Shown here: one piece after another, positions 54,464 to 61,869 of the stretch | Layout: the number at the start of each line of letters is the position of its first letter | How positions within the stretch are numbered: the first letter of the stretch is position 1 | Source of the DNA: Mucilaginibacter celer | Lineage (GTDB): Bacteria > Bacteroidota > Bacteroidia > Sphingobacteriales > Sphingobacteriaceae | Reading direction: 5' to 3' | Assembly: GCF_003576455.2 (NCBI RefSeq) | Contig: NZ_CP032869.1 | Coordinates: forward strand, 1,240,001-1,304,000 | Length of the DNA: 64,000 nt | Notes under the pieces: model-generated | What the model was told of the DNA's origin: nothing | What the model saw: the letters and a program-made list of their open reading frames with translations, nothing else | Database searches by the model: none | Translations under genes and position numbers: made by a program

Positions 54464-54495
54464 ACTAACCTCTAATCTCCAACCTCTAATCTCTC
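54464..54495 (-). repeat. Heptamer array GAGRTTA starting at the cytochrome c stop
   Basis: On the minus strand GAGATTA holds the stop TAG and is followed by GAGGTTG, GAGATTA and GAGGTTA, exact 7-nt period. Same as the polX-associated array. Confidence 0.75.
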
Positions 54496-55466
54496 CCCAC
54501 AAATTTCACCACCTTATTCTCAATAGGCTTAATGGTTTTCAAGTAAGCGTATATCGCTTCCAGATCGGATGTTTTCATACCGGCATATTTCCACCAGGGC
54601 ATAATGGTTTGAAACTCGCCGGGTTTTACCGGTGTTGGCTGTATTTTGCCATCGGCATATTGGGTAAAACGGCTTACAAATTGTTCTTTGGTCCAGCTGC
54701 CTATGCCGGTTGTTTTATCCGGGGTGATGTTGGCCGAATATACTTTGCCTCCTCCCGGTAATTGATAGCCTTGTCCGCCTGCAAAAGCAAGTTCTTCTTT
54801 CAGCGTTCCTTTATCCGATTGCGTGTGGCATTCTTTACAGGCTGCCGCATTTAACAGGTAGGCACCATACTTAATAGTATCCGACGGATTTGGTACCGTA
54901 CCCAGTTCGGCCTTTTTAGGCATGGTATGTACAATAACGCTCAGCGGAAAATCCAGCTGGTGTGCCGGGTAGTTTTTGCCCAGCGGTTTTAAAGTACGCA
55001 TGTATGCGATGATATCAAAAACATCTTCTCTATCCATTTTAGCATAATAAGGCCATGGCATGATCGGGAATATGGCCGAACCATCTTTTTTAACCCCGGT
55101 GGTAATAGCCCGAAATAATTCGCCATCGCTCCAGCCAGCTAAATTGAGCGGCGTAATGTTAGGCGAATAAACCGTACCAGGAAAACCAACCGCGGCATCA
55201 AATTTTTCGCCGCCCCCGCCAAGCGTTGTAGAATCAGACGGACCTGCAAACTTATCCCAGCTGCGGGCCGAGTGGCAATCCATACAAAGGGTTACATGGT
55301 TGGCCAGGTACTTGCCGCGGGCTATGCGCTGCGGCGTGGCATCAATTTTAATGGCTTCGGGTTGGCCCACGTTAGGGAGTGCAAGCGTTATGTATGAGAT
55401 GCCTGCAATAATGATCAGCACCAGTGCAATAACGGCATAGGCTGTCCATTTTAAAAACTTTTTCAT
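54486..55466 (-). CDS. Membrane-anchored diheme cytochrome c
   Basis: A 326-residue protein with an N-terminal membrane helix (about 7-29) and two c-type heme sites, CMDCH (about 61-65) and CKECH (about 206-210). Methionines in IMPWPYYAKM and TIMPWWKYAGM are likely axial ligands (Met-Pro-Trp context). The two halves repeat the pattern GGGxxF/Y-x-N-I-T-P, so it arose by duplication of a monoheme unit, as in alcohol-dehydrogenase-type diheme cytochromes. It should pass electrons in the periplasm; the partner dehydrogenase or oxidase is not in the window. It is monocistronic and its stop codon lies inside the GAGRTTA array. Confidence 0.9.
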   Translation of the reverse strand: MKKFLKWTAYAVIALVLIIIAGISYITLALPNVGQPEAIKIDATPQRIARGKYLANHVTLCMDCHSARSWDKFAGPSDSTTLGGGGEKFDAAVGFPGTVYSPNITPLNLAGWSDGELFRAITTGVKKDGSAIFPIMPWPYYAKMDREDVFDIIAYMRTLKPLGKNYPAHQLDFPLSVIVHTMPKKAELGTVPNPSDTIKYGAYLLNAAACKECHTQSDKGTLKEELAFAGGQGYQLPGGGKVYSANITPDKTTGIGSWTKEQFVSRFTQYADGKIQPTPVKPGEFQTIMPWWKYAGMKTSDLEAIYAYLKTIKPIENKVVKFVGRD

Positions 55467-55501
55467 TTGAAATTTTTAATTAGTGATAGGTAGTGAATAA
55501 T

Positions 55502-55538
55502 AAAAAAGCCGGGGATTTATCAGTTCCTCAGCTTTTTT
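55502..55538 (-). terminator. Terminator of the first DUF2807 gene
   Basis: AAAAAAGCTGAGGA and TCCCCGGCTTTTTT pair imperfectly on the minus strand and end in a T run, about 23 bp after the stop. Confidence 0.75.
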
Positions 55539-55560
55539 GCTGTGATTTTATGATAGATGA

Positions 55561-56283
55561 TCAGTCAACCTTTTTGATGGACGAAGCGCCCGATTTATCG
55601 TTATTTACCGTAGATGGTGAACCTTTGTACTCAATTTCGGATGCGCCGCTGGTGTGTACGTTAAGCGTTTTCAATACGTTGATTTTACAATGAGCAATAC
55701 CCGAAGTTTCAATTTCATATTCGCCAACAACAAAATCAAAGGCGTTAATTTTGCTGGCACCGCTCATGTCAATTTTGTGCGATGATGCCTGGCCTGTTAA
55801 ATTAACCTCGGTGGCACCGCTGCCATCGGTTGATACGTTGGCCGCGTTTAAATCTAAAGTTACTTTGGTAGCACCCGACAGATCGAGGCTAAAATCTTTG
55901 GCGGTTATTTTACCGTCGCTGTAAACTTCTACAGCACCGGCAGCCTTAACTTCTTCCAGGTTTTTCACGCCGATATTAATCACCATATCGCCGGGATCGC
56001 AGAAATTCTTTTTCGATTTGATATGCAGTGTGCCCCCCTCAACCGAGGTTGAAATATATTTGATCAGGTTATCATCCGCAGTAATGGAAATTCCTAAAGT
56101 GCTATCCTGCTTTAAGTGTACTTTGAAAGCACCCGAAATATCTACTTTTTTAAAATCGTCTGCTTTGCGTTTTTCGGTGGTCTGATTGCCCGACCCGTGC
56201 ACGCATTTTAACCGGCACGATGATAAAATGCCTGTTACAATAAACGCGCTTATAATAGTGATGGTAAAGATGTGCTTTTTCAT
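55561..56283 (-). CDS. DUF2807 (GIN domain) lipoprotein
   Basis: A 240-residue lipoprotein (GILSSCRLKC) of the DUF2807 or head-GIN type, a right-handed beta-helix-like exported domain. The signature is FKKVDISGAFKVHLKQDSTL and then repeats built on SGA or GA about every 20 residues (LDLSGATKV, GSGATEVN, DMSGASKI, TSGASEIE). Function unknown; in Bacteroidota it is often linked to ECF sigma factors and cell-surface stress. I chose ATG 56283 as the 47 residues before it in frame contain no signal and overlap the terminator. An ECF-type promoter lies just upstream. Confidence 0.85.
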   Translation of the reverse strand: MKKHIFTITIISAFIVTGILSSCRLKCVHGSGNQTTEKRKADDFKKVDISGAFKVHLKQDSTLGISITADDNLIKYISTSVEGGTLHIKSKKNFCDPGDMVINIGVKNLEEVKAAGAVEVYSDGKITAKDFSLDLSGATKVTLDLNAANVSTDGSGATEVNLTGQASSHKIDMSGASKINAFDFVVGEYEIETSGIAHCKINVLKTLNVHTSGASEIEYKGSPSTVNNDKSGASSIKKVD

Positions 56284-56296
56284 GGTTGTGGTGTAT

Positions 56297-56322
56297 GACG
56301 CCCGGGGGCAGTTTAGTGTTAC
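56297..56322 (-). promoter_or_regulatory. ECF-sigma-type promoter of the first DUF2807 gene
   Basis: Minus strand GTAAC (56318-56322), 17 nt, CGTC (56297-56300). It matches the AAC-N16/17-CGTC form of ECF promoters. The -10 element is only 14 nt from the ATG. Confidence 0.5.
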
Positions 56323-56331
56323 ATCAAAATT

Positions 56332-56364
56332 AAAAAAAGCTACCACATTTTGGGCGGTAGCTTT
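56332..56364 (-). terminator. Terminator of the second DUF2807 gene
   Basis: AAAGCTACC and GGTAGCTTT with a short A-rich loop and a T run on the minus strand, about 35 bp after the stop. Confidence 0.9.
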
Positions 56365-56398
56365 CAGAATATATGATAGACTTTTGCAAAAGTGATTA

Positions 56399-57007
56399 TT
56401 AAAGGCCTGCCAGTTCGTTTTCAACTGTATGTTTAGCAGGTGCGTTGGTTACTTTATCATTATACTGGTTAGCGGCAAAAGCGTTGTTGTTTACAAACGA
56501 TTCGCGGGTGTGGTTAAGTGTGTATACATCGGCAGTACCGTTAAGTTCAACTTTGGCATGATCGTTTACGTTAACTGTTGCGGCGTAGGCATCTAAATTT
56601 AATTTAGCTGAAGCGTTGTTGTAAAGGTTAACATTCAAATCAAGGGCAGATAATTTACCGAATGATTTTACTTCAGCATTGTCATAAGCATTGATGGCTT
56701 TCAAATCGGCAGCGGTTACCCAAACTACCAGTTTTTCATTTTTGTATGAGGTGATGCGCAAAGTACCGTTGTTGTTTTGAACAAGCGCGTTTTCGGCGTA
56801 GTATTTATTGTAAACTTTAACCTGGTCGGCGTCGCCGGCTGATACGTAAACTTCTACGTTACCACGAACTTCAATTTTGTTGATCTTGTTTACATTGTTC
56901 AAAACAACGGCTGCGTTGTTATCAATTTTGGTATTTGCATTAGCTGCGGTTGATACGCCAAGTGCTAAAACTAAAGAGGTTGCGATTGTTAATATTGTAG
57001 TTTTCAT
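56399..57007 (-). CDS. DUF2807 (GIN domain) exported protein, paralogue A
   Basis: A 202-residue protein with signal peptide (ending STAANA) and a DUF2807-like beta-helix: INKIEVRGNVEVYVSAGDAD, then YAENALVQNNNGTLRITSYK with KNEKLVVWVTA and strand repeats with NNASAKLNLDAYAA. It has no lipobox, so it is periplasmic or surface-released. It is about 60 percent identical by eye to paralogue B at 61022, including the segment KNEKLVVWVTA. Function unknown. I chose ATG 57007, which opens the signal peptide. It has the same ECF-type promoter and leader as paralogue B. Confidence 0.8.
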   Translation of the reverse strand: MKTTILTIATSLVLALGVSTAANANTKIDNNAAVVLNNVNKINKIEVRGNVEVYVSAGDADQVKVYNKYYAENALVQNNNGTLRITSYKNEKLVVWVTAADLKAINAYDNAEVKSFGKLSALDLNVNLYNNASAKLNLDAYAATVNVNDHAKVELNGTADVYTLNHTRESFVNNNAFAANQYNDKVTNAPAKHTVENELAGL

Positions 57008-57067
57008 GATGATTAATATTTTGATTGTCAATTATTTGTGTTTTTATTTCATTTAATACACAGATAA

Positions 57068-57092
57068 GACGCCCCCATTTTTAAAACGTTAC
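57068..57092 (-). promoter_or_regulatory. ECF-sigma-type promoter of DUF2807 paralogue A
   Basis: Minus strand GTAAC (57088-57092), 16 nt with an A-tract and G-run, CGTC (57068-57071) then TTATC. Nearly identical to 61686-61710. Confidence 0.7.
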
Positions 57093-57255
57093 AGCAGTTT
57101 TGGTTCAATTAGATGTACGGCAGGTTTTAGTCGGCGAATGGCGGGAAATCATCGGTGAAAAGGGGAAGAAATTTTGATGTGTGGATGTGCAGATGTGCGG
57201 ATTTCAGATGTGCATATGAAATTATGCGGTTATCGATAGGGAAAAAAGCTAAGCT

Positions 57256-57385
57256 GTCTGAAGTTTTCAACTTCAGACGCCTATGCCCGTAGTCTGCTAC
57301 TACAGAATTGCTTCGGCCAAAAAGTTTTATCAATCCATCTGTAGTTGCAAACTACAGGCATAGTAGTTCGTAGACAGAGTCAAGA
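57256..57385. repeat. Composite palindromic element
   Basis: GTCTGAAGTT with AACTTCAGAC (57256-57278) is a 10-bp stem with a 3-nt loop. CTGTAGTTGCAAACTACAG (57339-57357) is a second, near-perfect palindrome. The two are linked by inverted words GCCTATGCC and GGCATAG. This looks like a REP-like composite. Confidence 0.6.
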
Positions 57386-57443
57386 GACAGCACAAGGAGT
57401 GTATGAACGGCGTAGTAGTAATGATATATCACAGAAACAAATC

Positions 57444-57968
57444 TTAAAACGATACCCCCAACTGCAGCCCCGTGCCAACAGAAGCCGGCTGATCATTCCC
57501 AAACCTAACAGGTACCGGTACCGAGACAAAAAAATTAGCGTTTTTTCCGCGTACCACCACCTGGTTAAAAACCGGCGTTACACCAAAGCGTCCGTTGGTT
57601 TCAAATGCCATCCTGCCGATAAAAGTAAAGCCATGTTTAAACCTAAACATGGCACCGGGATGAAATAATACCGAATTTACCTTCGATACATTTTTTTCGG
57701 TACGGATAGATGGCGATACTTCGAAGCTTACCCCAAAATGATCACTTTTTAACAGGTTCATGCCAAAGGGAAAGGCAATGGTATAAACATCCCCATCAAA
57801 ATTGCTTTTAAAACCATCTTTATTCCAGGTGCCAATAGGGTTAGTAAGGCTGAAGTAGCCGGTTATGCGGGGATATGTTTGTGTTTGCTGGGCAGCTCCT
57901 TTAAAACTAACAGATAGCAGGGTAATTACAACGGCAATAAATAACAAGGGCTTAAGTAACAAACGCAT
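57444..57968 (-). CDS. Hypothetical outer-membrane beta-barrel-like protein
   Basis: A 174-residue protein with a signal peptide (about 1-26, ending FKGAAQQ). The mature sequence has alternating strands (RITGYFSLTNPIGTW, HFGVSFEVSPSI, FFVSVPVPVRFG) and ends GTGLQLGVSF with a C-terminal Phe, the hallmark recognised by the BAM complex. A small 8-strand-type barrel is inferred. I chose ATG 57968; the longer frame to 58004 has an N-terminus unlike a signal peptide. No function proposed. Confidence 0.7.
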   Translation of the reverse strand: MRLLLKPLLFIAVVITLLSVSFKGAAQQTQTYPRITGYFSLTNPIGTWNKDGFKSNFDGDVYTIAFPFGMNLLKSDHFGVSFEVSPSIRTEKNVSKVNSVLFHPGAMFRFKHGFTFIGRMAFETNGRFGVTPVFNQVVVRGKNANFFVSVPVPVRFGNDQPASVGTGLQLGVSF

Positions 57969-58070
57969 ATACAATAATACGCCCTTTAGGTTAAATTTTG
58001 GCACTAAATATAAACTCTTAACAACCAGTTATTCTTCTGTTAATATTTGGGGAGCGAATCAAAACCAAAA

Positions 58071-58094
58071 CAGGGCGCTGTTACCAACGCCCTG
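58071..58094 (-). terminator. Probable terminator of SDR gene 1
   Basis: CAGGGCGTTGGTAACAGCGC and CTG form a stem (CAGGGCG with CGCCCTG) followed by a T-rich tract on the minus strand, about 35 bp after the stop. Confidence 0.7.
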
Positions 58095-58128
58095 CCACAA
58101 AACAAACATATATAAATACAAGGTTGGC

Positions 58129-58875
58129 TTACCAGGGCAATTCTTCGCCCAGGTGAATAAACCTGCCGTTAGGGCCATCTTCGCCAATTAGTGCAAGCTC
58201 TACACTGGTTTTGGCACCATCAGGTACGCTCATAGGGGCGTGTTCAACGCTGCCCAGTTCTGTTTGTACCCAGCCTGGGTGTGCAGAGTTAACTTTGATA
58301 TTGGTGCCTTTTAGCTCATCGGCCAAAAGCACGGTGAAAGTATTTAAAGCAGTTTTTGATGCCGCGTACGATAAGCGTTTAAACGGTGCTATCGGGCTTT
58401 CAGGATCGGCATGCAGGGTAAGCGATCCTAATATGCTCGACAGGTTAACTATACGGCCTGCATCGCTCTTTTTCAACAGCGGCAATACGTCGTTAGTGAG
58501 GTATACCACGCTGAAAAGGTTGGTATTGAATATATATTCAAACTCATCGGCGGTAGTAGCTACGGTCTTCTTTACAAACAAATCATCTTCTTTTGGACCT
58601 ACGCCGGCATTGTTCACCAATATATCCAGCTTACCAAATTTTTGATCGATGTAAGCGGCGGCGGCTTTACGTTCATCGGCATTGGTAACATCCAGCTGGA
58701 TGCCATAAGCTTCAATATCTTGTCCGGCTAATTTAGCAGCGGTTTCTTCGGCCGATTTGATGTTGCGGGCGGCTACAATTACGGCCACACCTTTTTCGCC
58801 CAGTTGTTTAGCGGTTTCGTAGCCTATACCTCGGTTTGCGCCTGTAATTAAGGCAACTTTTTTATTGTTCGACAT
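58129..58875 (-). CDS. Short-chain dehydrogenase/reductase 1
   Basis: A 248-residue NAD(P)H-dependent SDR with the TGxxxGIG loop ITGANRGIGYETAKQLG (about 10-26), DILVNNAGVG, the Ser in NLSSILGS and the Tyr-x3-Lys in LSYAASKTALN. Its pattern is close to plant-like carbonyl reductases acting on ketones; substrate unknown. It lies 42 bp after SDR 2 and 29-97 bp upstream of SDR 2 lie two operators, so both SDR genes are likely repressed together by the neighbouring TetR. Confidence 0.92.
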   Translation of the reverse strand: MSNNKKVALITGANRGIGYETAKQLGEKGVAVIVAARNIKSAEETAAKLAGQDIEAYGIQLDVTNADERKAAAAYIDQKFGKLDILVNNAGVGPKEDDLFVKKTVATTADEFEYIFNTNLFSVVYLTNDVLPLLKKSDAGRIVNLSSILGSLTLHADPESPIAPFKRLSYAASKTALNTFTVLLADELKGTNIKVNSAHPGWVQTELGSVEHAPMSVPDGAKTSVELALIGEDGPNGRFIHLGEELPW

Positions 58876-58917
58876 GATTTTTATTATTTAGAGAGTTGAG
58901 TGTATATGATGATTTAA

Positions 58918-59772
58918 TTAGTTTGTAGTAACATGATCATGATCGGTACTGGTTGATACCGCCAGCCATTGATCTACCTCTTTGTTAACTTTTTCGCTGT
59001 TGGCTTTAAACATGCCTGCTGCATCTTTACCTATTGGCAAATGCAACGGAGGGTTTTCATTATGTGCCAGGTCAACAAGTACCTGTGCAAGTTTTTTAGG
59101 GTCGCCAGGCTGGTTGCCATGTAACTGATCGGCACCCGCCCTCATCGGGCCAACGGTAGTGGCATAATCTTCAATAATGTTTTTACCCGCGGTATATGAT
59201 TCGGCGCTCAAAAAATCGGTGCTGAACAAGCCGGGAGCGGCAGCAGTAACTTTAATACCCAGCGGAGCTAACTCCAGGGCCAAACCTTTTGAGATGCCTT
59301 CAACAGCAAACTTGGTAGATCCGTACAAGGCCCAACCCGGATAGGCATCATAACCAAACAGTGATGATATATTAATAATATGCCCTGATTTTTGAGCGCG
59401 TAAATGAGGCAATACCGCGCGGGTTACATTCAGCAAACCGAATACGTTAGTGGCGTATTGTGCTTTGGTTTCGGCATCGGTAGCTTCTTCAATAGCGGTT
59501 ACTATGCCATAACCCGCGTTGTTGATCAATACATCAACGTTGCCAAAATAAGCCACGCCTTCTTCTACAGCGGCTTTAACCTGTTCTTCGTTGGTTACAT
59601 CCATGGTTACCACCAACAGATTGGGGTTATTATTTAATGAGGCGGCAAGCTCATCGGCTTTGCTGCGTACGGTTGCTATTACTTTATCGCCGGCTGCAAG
59701 GGCAGTTTTTGCAATCTCTAAACCAAAACCTTTCGAGGCTCCGGTTACTAATATTACTTTTTGAGTTTTCAT
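58918..59772 (-). CDS. Short-chain dehydrogenase/reductase 2
   Basis: A 284-residue SDR with TGASKGFGLEIAKTAL (glycine-rich loop, about 10-25), DVLINNAGYGI, the catalytic Ser in NISSLFG and the Tyr-x3-Lys in ALYGSTKFAVEG. The motif details resemble the classical group that includes retinol or oxidoreductase-like enzymes. Paired with SDR 1 and with the TetR regulator at 59897 on the same strand, it probably detoxifies or metabolises a carbonyl ligand sensed by the regulator. Two operator-like sites (59801, 59865) lie in its 124-bp upstream gap. Confidence 0.92.
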   Translation of the reverse strand: MKTQKVILVTGASKGFGLEIAKTALAAGDKVIATVRSKADELAASLNNNPNLLVVTMDVTNEEQVKAAVEEGVAYFGNVDVLINNAGYGIVTAIEEATDAETKAQYATNVFGLLNVTRAVLPHLRAQKSGHIINISSLFGYDAYPGWALYGSTKFAVEGISKGLALELAPLGIKVTAAAPGLFSTDFLSAESYTAGKNIIEDYATTVGPMRAGADQLHGNQPGDPKKLAQVLVDLAHNENPPLHLPIGKDAAGMFKANSEKVNKEVDQWLAVSTSTDHDHVTTN

Positions 59773-59800
59773 TGTTGTTTTGTTTTTATGTTGATATTTT

Positions 59801-59816
59801 TAGACTTTTTAGTCTA
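59801..59816. promoter_or_regulatory. TetR-type operator 1
   Basis: TAGACTTTTTAGTCTA: perfect 6-bp inverted arms with a 4-nt spacer, 29 bp before the SDR 2 ATG. Confidence 0.75.
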
Positions 59817-59864
59817 TTTTTATGTGTGTGATTTGCTTTTGTTGGTCTACTTAAAATTCAGTAA

Positions 59865-59880
59865 AAGACTTTTTGGTCTA
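59865..59880. promoter_or_regulatory. TetR-type operator 2
   Basis: AAGACTTTTTGGTCTA matches operator 1 at 14 of 16 positions; 64 bp away, close to the end of the TetR gene. Confidence 0.65.
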
Positions 59881-59896
59881 TTTTTATTAAAAAAAA

Positions 59897-60487
59897 TTAG
59901 TTTATCTCGTAGCTTTTCAATTCGGTTTTTAACATTTTTATCAGGCTGTGCATGTATTTGCTATCCCCGGTAACCCGCGAAACCAGCATCCCACCTTCCA
60001 GCGAGGCAAACATTTTGATGGCATAATCGGCGGCGTCTATTTCGGGCGATAATTCTCCACTTTCAACCCCACCCTTGATAACGGCTTTAATGGTTTCCTG
60101 GCCCTCTTCTATAATTTTTTTGAGTTTCAGTTTTAGTTCGGGGTTATTATCATCAGCCTCCACACCAAAATTCAAAACCGGGCACCCCCCGTCGATGTAT
60201 GATTTTATAGGATCTTTATATACATCGATAAAGGCAAAGATCTTTTTTACCGCCGTTTTTTCGTGGGCCATAGCCGATGCTATCTTATCGCTCAGTTTGC
60301 CAAGCAGGTAATCAACCATTACACGGGCAATTTCATCCTTACTTTCAAAGTGCCCATACAAACCGCCTTTGGCCATTTTGGTAGCCGTCAAAATATCATC
60401 AATGGTAGTACCGGCAATACCTTTTTCATTAAACAGGGACGCTGCCTGTTCGATGATAAATTGCCTGGTTCTTTCTGCTTTGCCCAT
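59897..60487 (-). CDS. TetR-family transcriptional repressor
   Basis: A 196-residue regulator: N-terminal HTH (about 17-47) with LFNEKGIAGTTIDDILTATK and MAKGGLYGHFESKDEIAR, then a helical ligand-binding domain (about 60-196). From ATG 60487 it starts MGKAERTR; the frame extends upstream to 60511 but this is less typical. It is first in the order TetR-SDR 2-SDR 1 on the minus strand. A 16-bp inverted repeat also found twice before SDR 2 lies 28 bp upstream of its start, indicating autoregulation. The ligand is unknown. Confidence 0.92.
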   Translation of the reverse strand: MGKAERTRQFIIEQAASLFNEKGIAGTTIDDILTATKMAKGGLYGHFESKDEIARVMVDYLLGKLSDKIASAMAHEKTAVKKIFAFIDVYKDPIKSYIDGGCPVLNFGVEADDNNPELKLKLKKIIEEGQETIKAVIKGGVESGELSPEIDAADYAIKMFASLEGGMLVSRVTGDSKYMHSLIKMLKTELKSYEIN

Positions 60488-60514
60488 TGTTGTTTTTGTT
60501 TGACGAATCAAAAT

Positions 60515-60530
60515 TAGACTAAAAAGTCGA
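60515..60530. promoter_or_regulatory. TetR-type operator 3
   Basis: TAGACTAAAAAGTCGA: same arms as operator 1 with one end mismatch, 28 bp upstream of the tetR start codon. Confidence 0.7.
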
Positions 60531-60722
60531 AAAATGAAATGGTATTTTATTTGATGACAATTGGGTGAAGATTAGGAGAAAAATTCATGAAATACAAAAC
60601 CATATTCTACCTGCCATCGAGTAGCTGAAAGCGGGAGCATCTGAAGGAATATGACATCACCACCTTGTCATCCTGAGTAAGTAAAAGCGGTCGCCTCTGA
60701 CGGATTATATGACATCGGCCTT

Positions 60723-60809
60723 TTGTCATCCTGAGGAACGAAGGATCTTCTTCGCCCTGTATAGCCGCTATGCAAGTTGTAGAAGATGCTTCGTTCCTCA
60801 GCATGACAA
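60723..60809. repeat. REP-like palindrome 1
   Basis: The left arm with GTCATCCTGAGGAACGAAG and the right arm, whose reverse complement has GTCATGCTGAGGAACGAAG, match at about 27 of 29 positions. The centre contains CGCCCTGTATAG. Confidence 0.75.
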
Positions 60810-60830
60810 CGTATTTTTAAAGATTTTTTG

Positions 60831-60905
60831 GGTAGGAACGAAGCAACCGCACGTAGACAAGTTCGCTCTGTATAGTTCGCGATTGCTTCGTACCTCGCAA
60901 TGACG
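60831..60905. repeat. REP-like palindrome 2
   Basis: TAGGAACGAAGCAACCGC pairs with GCGATTGCTTCGTACCTC; the outer foot reads GTCATTGCGAGG on the minus strand. The centre CGCTCTGTATAG is almost the same as in palindrome 1. Confidence 0.7.
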
Positions 60906-60956
60906 ACTTTAATAATTTCGCCTGCATACCTCACTGCCTTAGCATGCTTAAAAATC

Positions 60957-60988
60957 AAAAAAGCCGCCTCTTTACAGAGAACGGCTTC
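60957..60988 (-). terminator. Terminator of DUF2807 paralogue B
   Basis: AAGCCG and CGGCTT with paired TTCTCT/AGAG in the stem, followed by a T run on the minus strand, about 33 bp after the stop. Confidence 0.8.
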
Positions 60989-61021
60989 CACTATATAATT
61001 GACTCAAAAAAAATGGCTTTA

Positions 61022-61627
61022 TTATAAAGTAGCGTACTCAGCTACTACCGGTTTAGTTTCACGGTTTAAAGTTTCGGTGGCGTGAGCGTAAGTTAAACCA
61101 TTGCTGTTTACGTTTGATACCGGGGTGCGGGTAAGGCTGTATTCGCTGGTGTTACCGCTTAGTTCGGCTTTGGCATTGCCGCTTAGGCTGATGCTGGCTG
61201 CATAGGTATCCAGGTTTAATTTTGCCGAAGCGTTGTTGTTTAGCTTCACGTTCAGTTCAACCCCGCTAAGGCTGCCGAATGATTTAATTTCAGCATTATC
61301 ATAGGCGGTTATGGCGCTTAATTGATTGGCAGTTACCCAAACCACCAGTTTTTCGTTTTTATATGAGGAGATGCGTAATACCCCTTTTTTGCTTTGTACC
61401 AATGCGTTTTCGGCATAATAGCGGTTGTAAACCTTTACCTGGTCGGCCGGGCCGCTTGATACATAAAGTTCAACGTTGCCGTAAACTTCAATTTTGTTAA
61501 TGTTGCTTACATCGGTTAAAACAACTGCAGCGTTATCTTTAATTGTGGTTGCGTTTGCATTTGCATTTTTTGCGAATCCAGGTACCATAAACAATACGGC
61601 AGCGATGGCGATTAATGTAGTTTTCAT
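61022..61627 (-). CDS. DUF2807 (GIN domain) exported protein, paralogue B
   Basis: A 201-residue protein with a signal peptide (ending GFAKNANA) and the same beta-helix-like body as paralogue A at 56399: INKIEVYGNVELYVSSGPAD, ENALVQSKKGVLRISSYKNE, VVWVTANQLSAITAYDNAEI, NNASAKLNLDTYAA. The C-terminal 40 residues have diverged from paralogue A. The upstream 120 bp, including the promoter, are also similar in both genes, so the duplication included the control region. Function unknown. Confidence 0.8.
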   Translation of the reverse strand: MKTTLIAIAAVLFMVPGFAKNANANATTIKDNAAVVLTDVSNINKIEVYGNVELYVSSGPADQVKVYNRYYAENALVQSKKGVLRISSYKNEKLVVWVTANQLSAITAYDNAEIKSFGSLSGVELNVKLNNNASAKLNLDTYAASISLSGNAKAELSGNTSEYSLTRTPVSNVNSNGLTYAHATETLNRETKPVVAEYATL

Positions 61628-61685
61628 GGCTTTAATATTTTGATTATCAAGTGATTATTTTTTATTTCATTAAATACACTGATAA

Positions 61686-61710
61686 GACGCCCCCAATTTT
61701 AAAACGTTAC
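61686..61710 (-). promoter_or_regulatory. ECF-sigma-type promoter of DUF2807 paralogue B
   Basis: Minus strand GTAAC (61706-61710), 16 nt with A-tract and G-run, CGTC (61686-61689) then TTATC. Confidence 0.7.
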
Positions 61711-61869
61711 AGCGGTATTGGGTTAAATAGATGGAAGACAGGTTTTTATCGGTAAAGCGGTGGTTTTCCCCGGTGAAAAGCCACGGGATTTTTCATGAGC
61801 AGACGAAAGCGCAACCAGTACGAAGTATTGCTCAGTAATATGCAAAGCCTTTTGGTGGATAGTTGCTAA

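Larger units (their letters stand above)
57008..57443. other. 436-bp intergenic region with ECF promoter and palindromes
   Basis: Contains the ECF-type promoter at 57068-57092, homologous to the spacer at 61628-61745, and the palindromes at 57256-57385. No ORF appears coding. Confidence 0.5.
60488..61021. other. 534-bp intergenic region with operator and REP-like palindromes
   Basis: From left: TetR operator 3, an unassigned stretch to 60660, palindromes at 60723-60809 and 60831-60905, and the terminator of DUF2807 paralogue B. Short ORFs here are palindrome artefacts. Confidence 0.5.

Noticed and set aside
56284..56424. 47-residue N-terminal extension of the DUF2807 lipoprotein
   Set aside because: It overlaps the terminator and ECF-type promoter; the lipoprotein signal starts at 56283.
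60607..60991. Short ORFs on both strands
   Set aside because: They read REP-like palindromes and the terminator; coding bias is absent.
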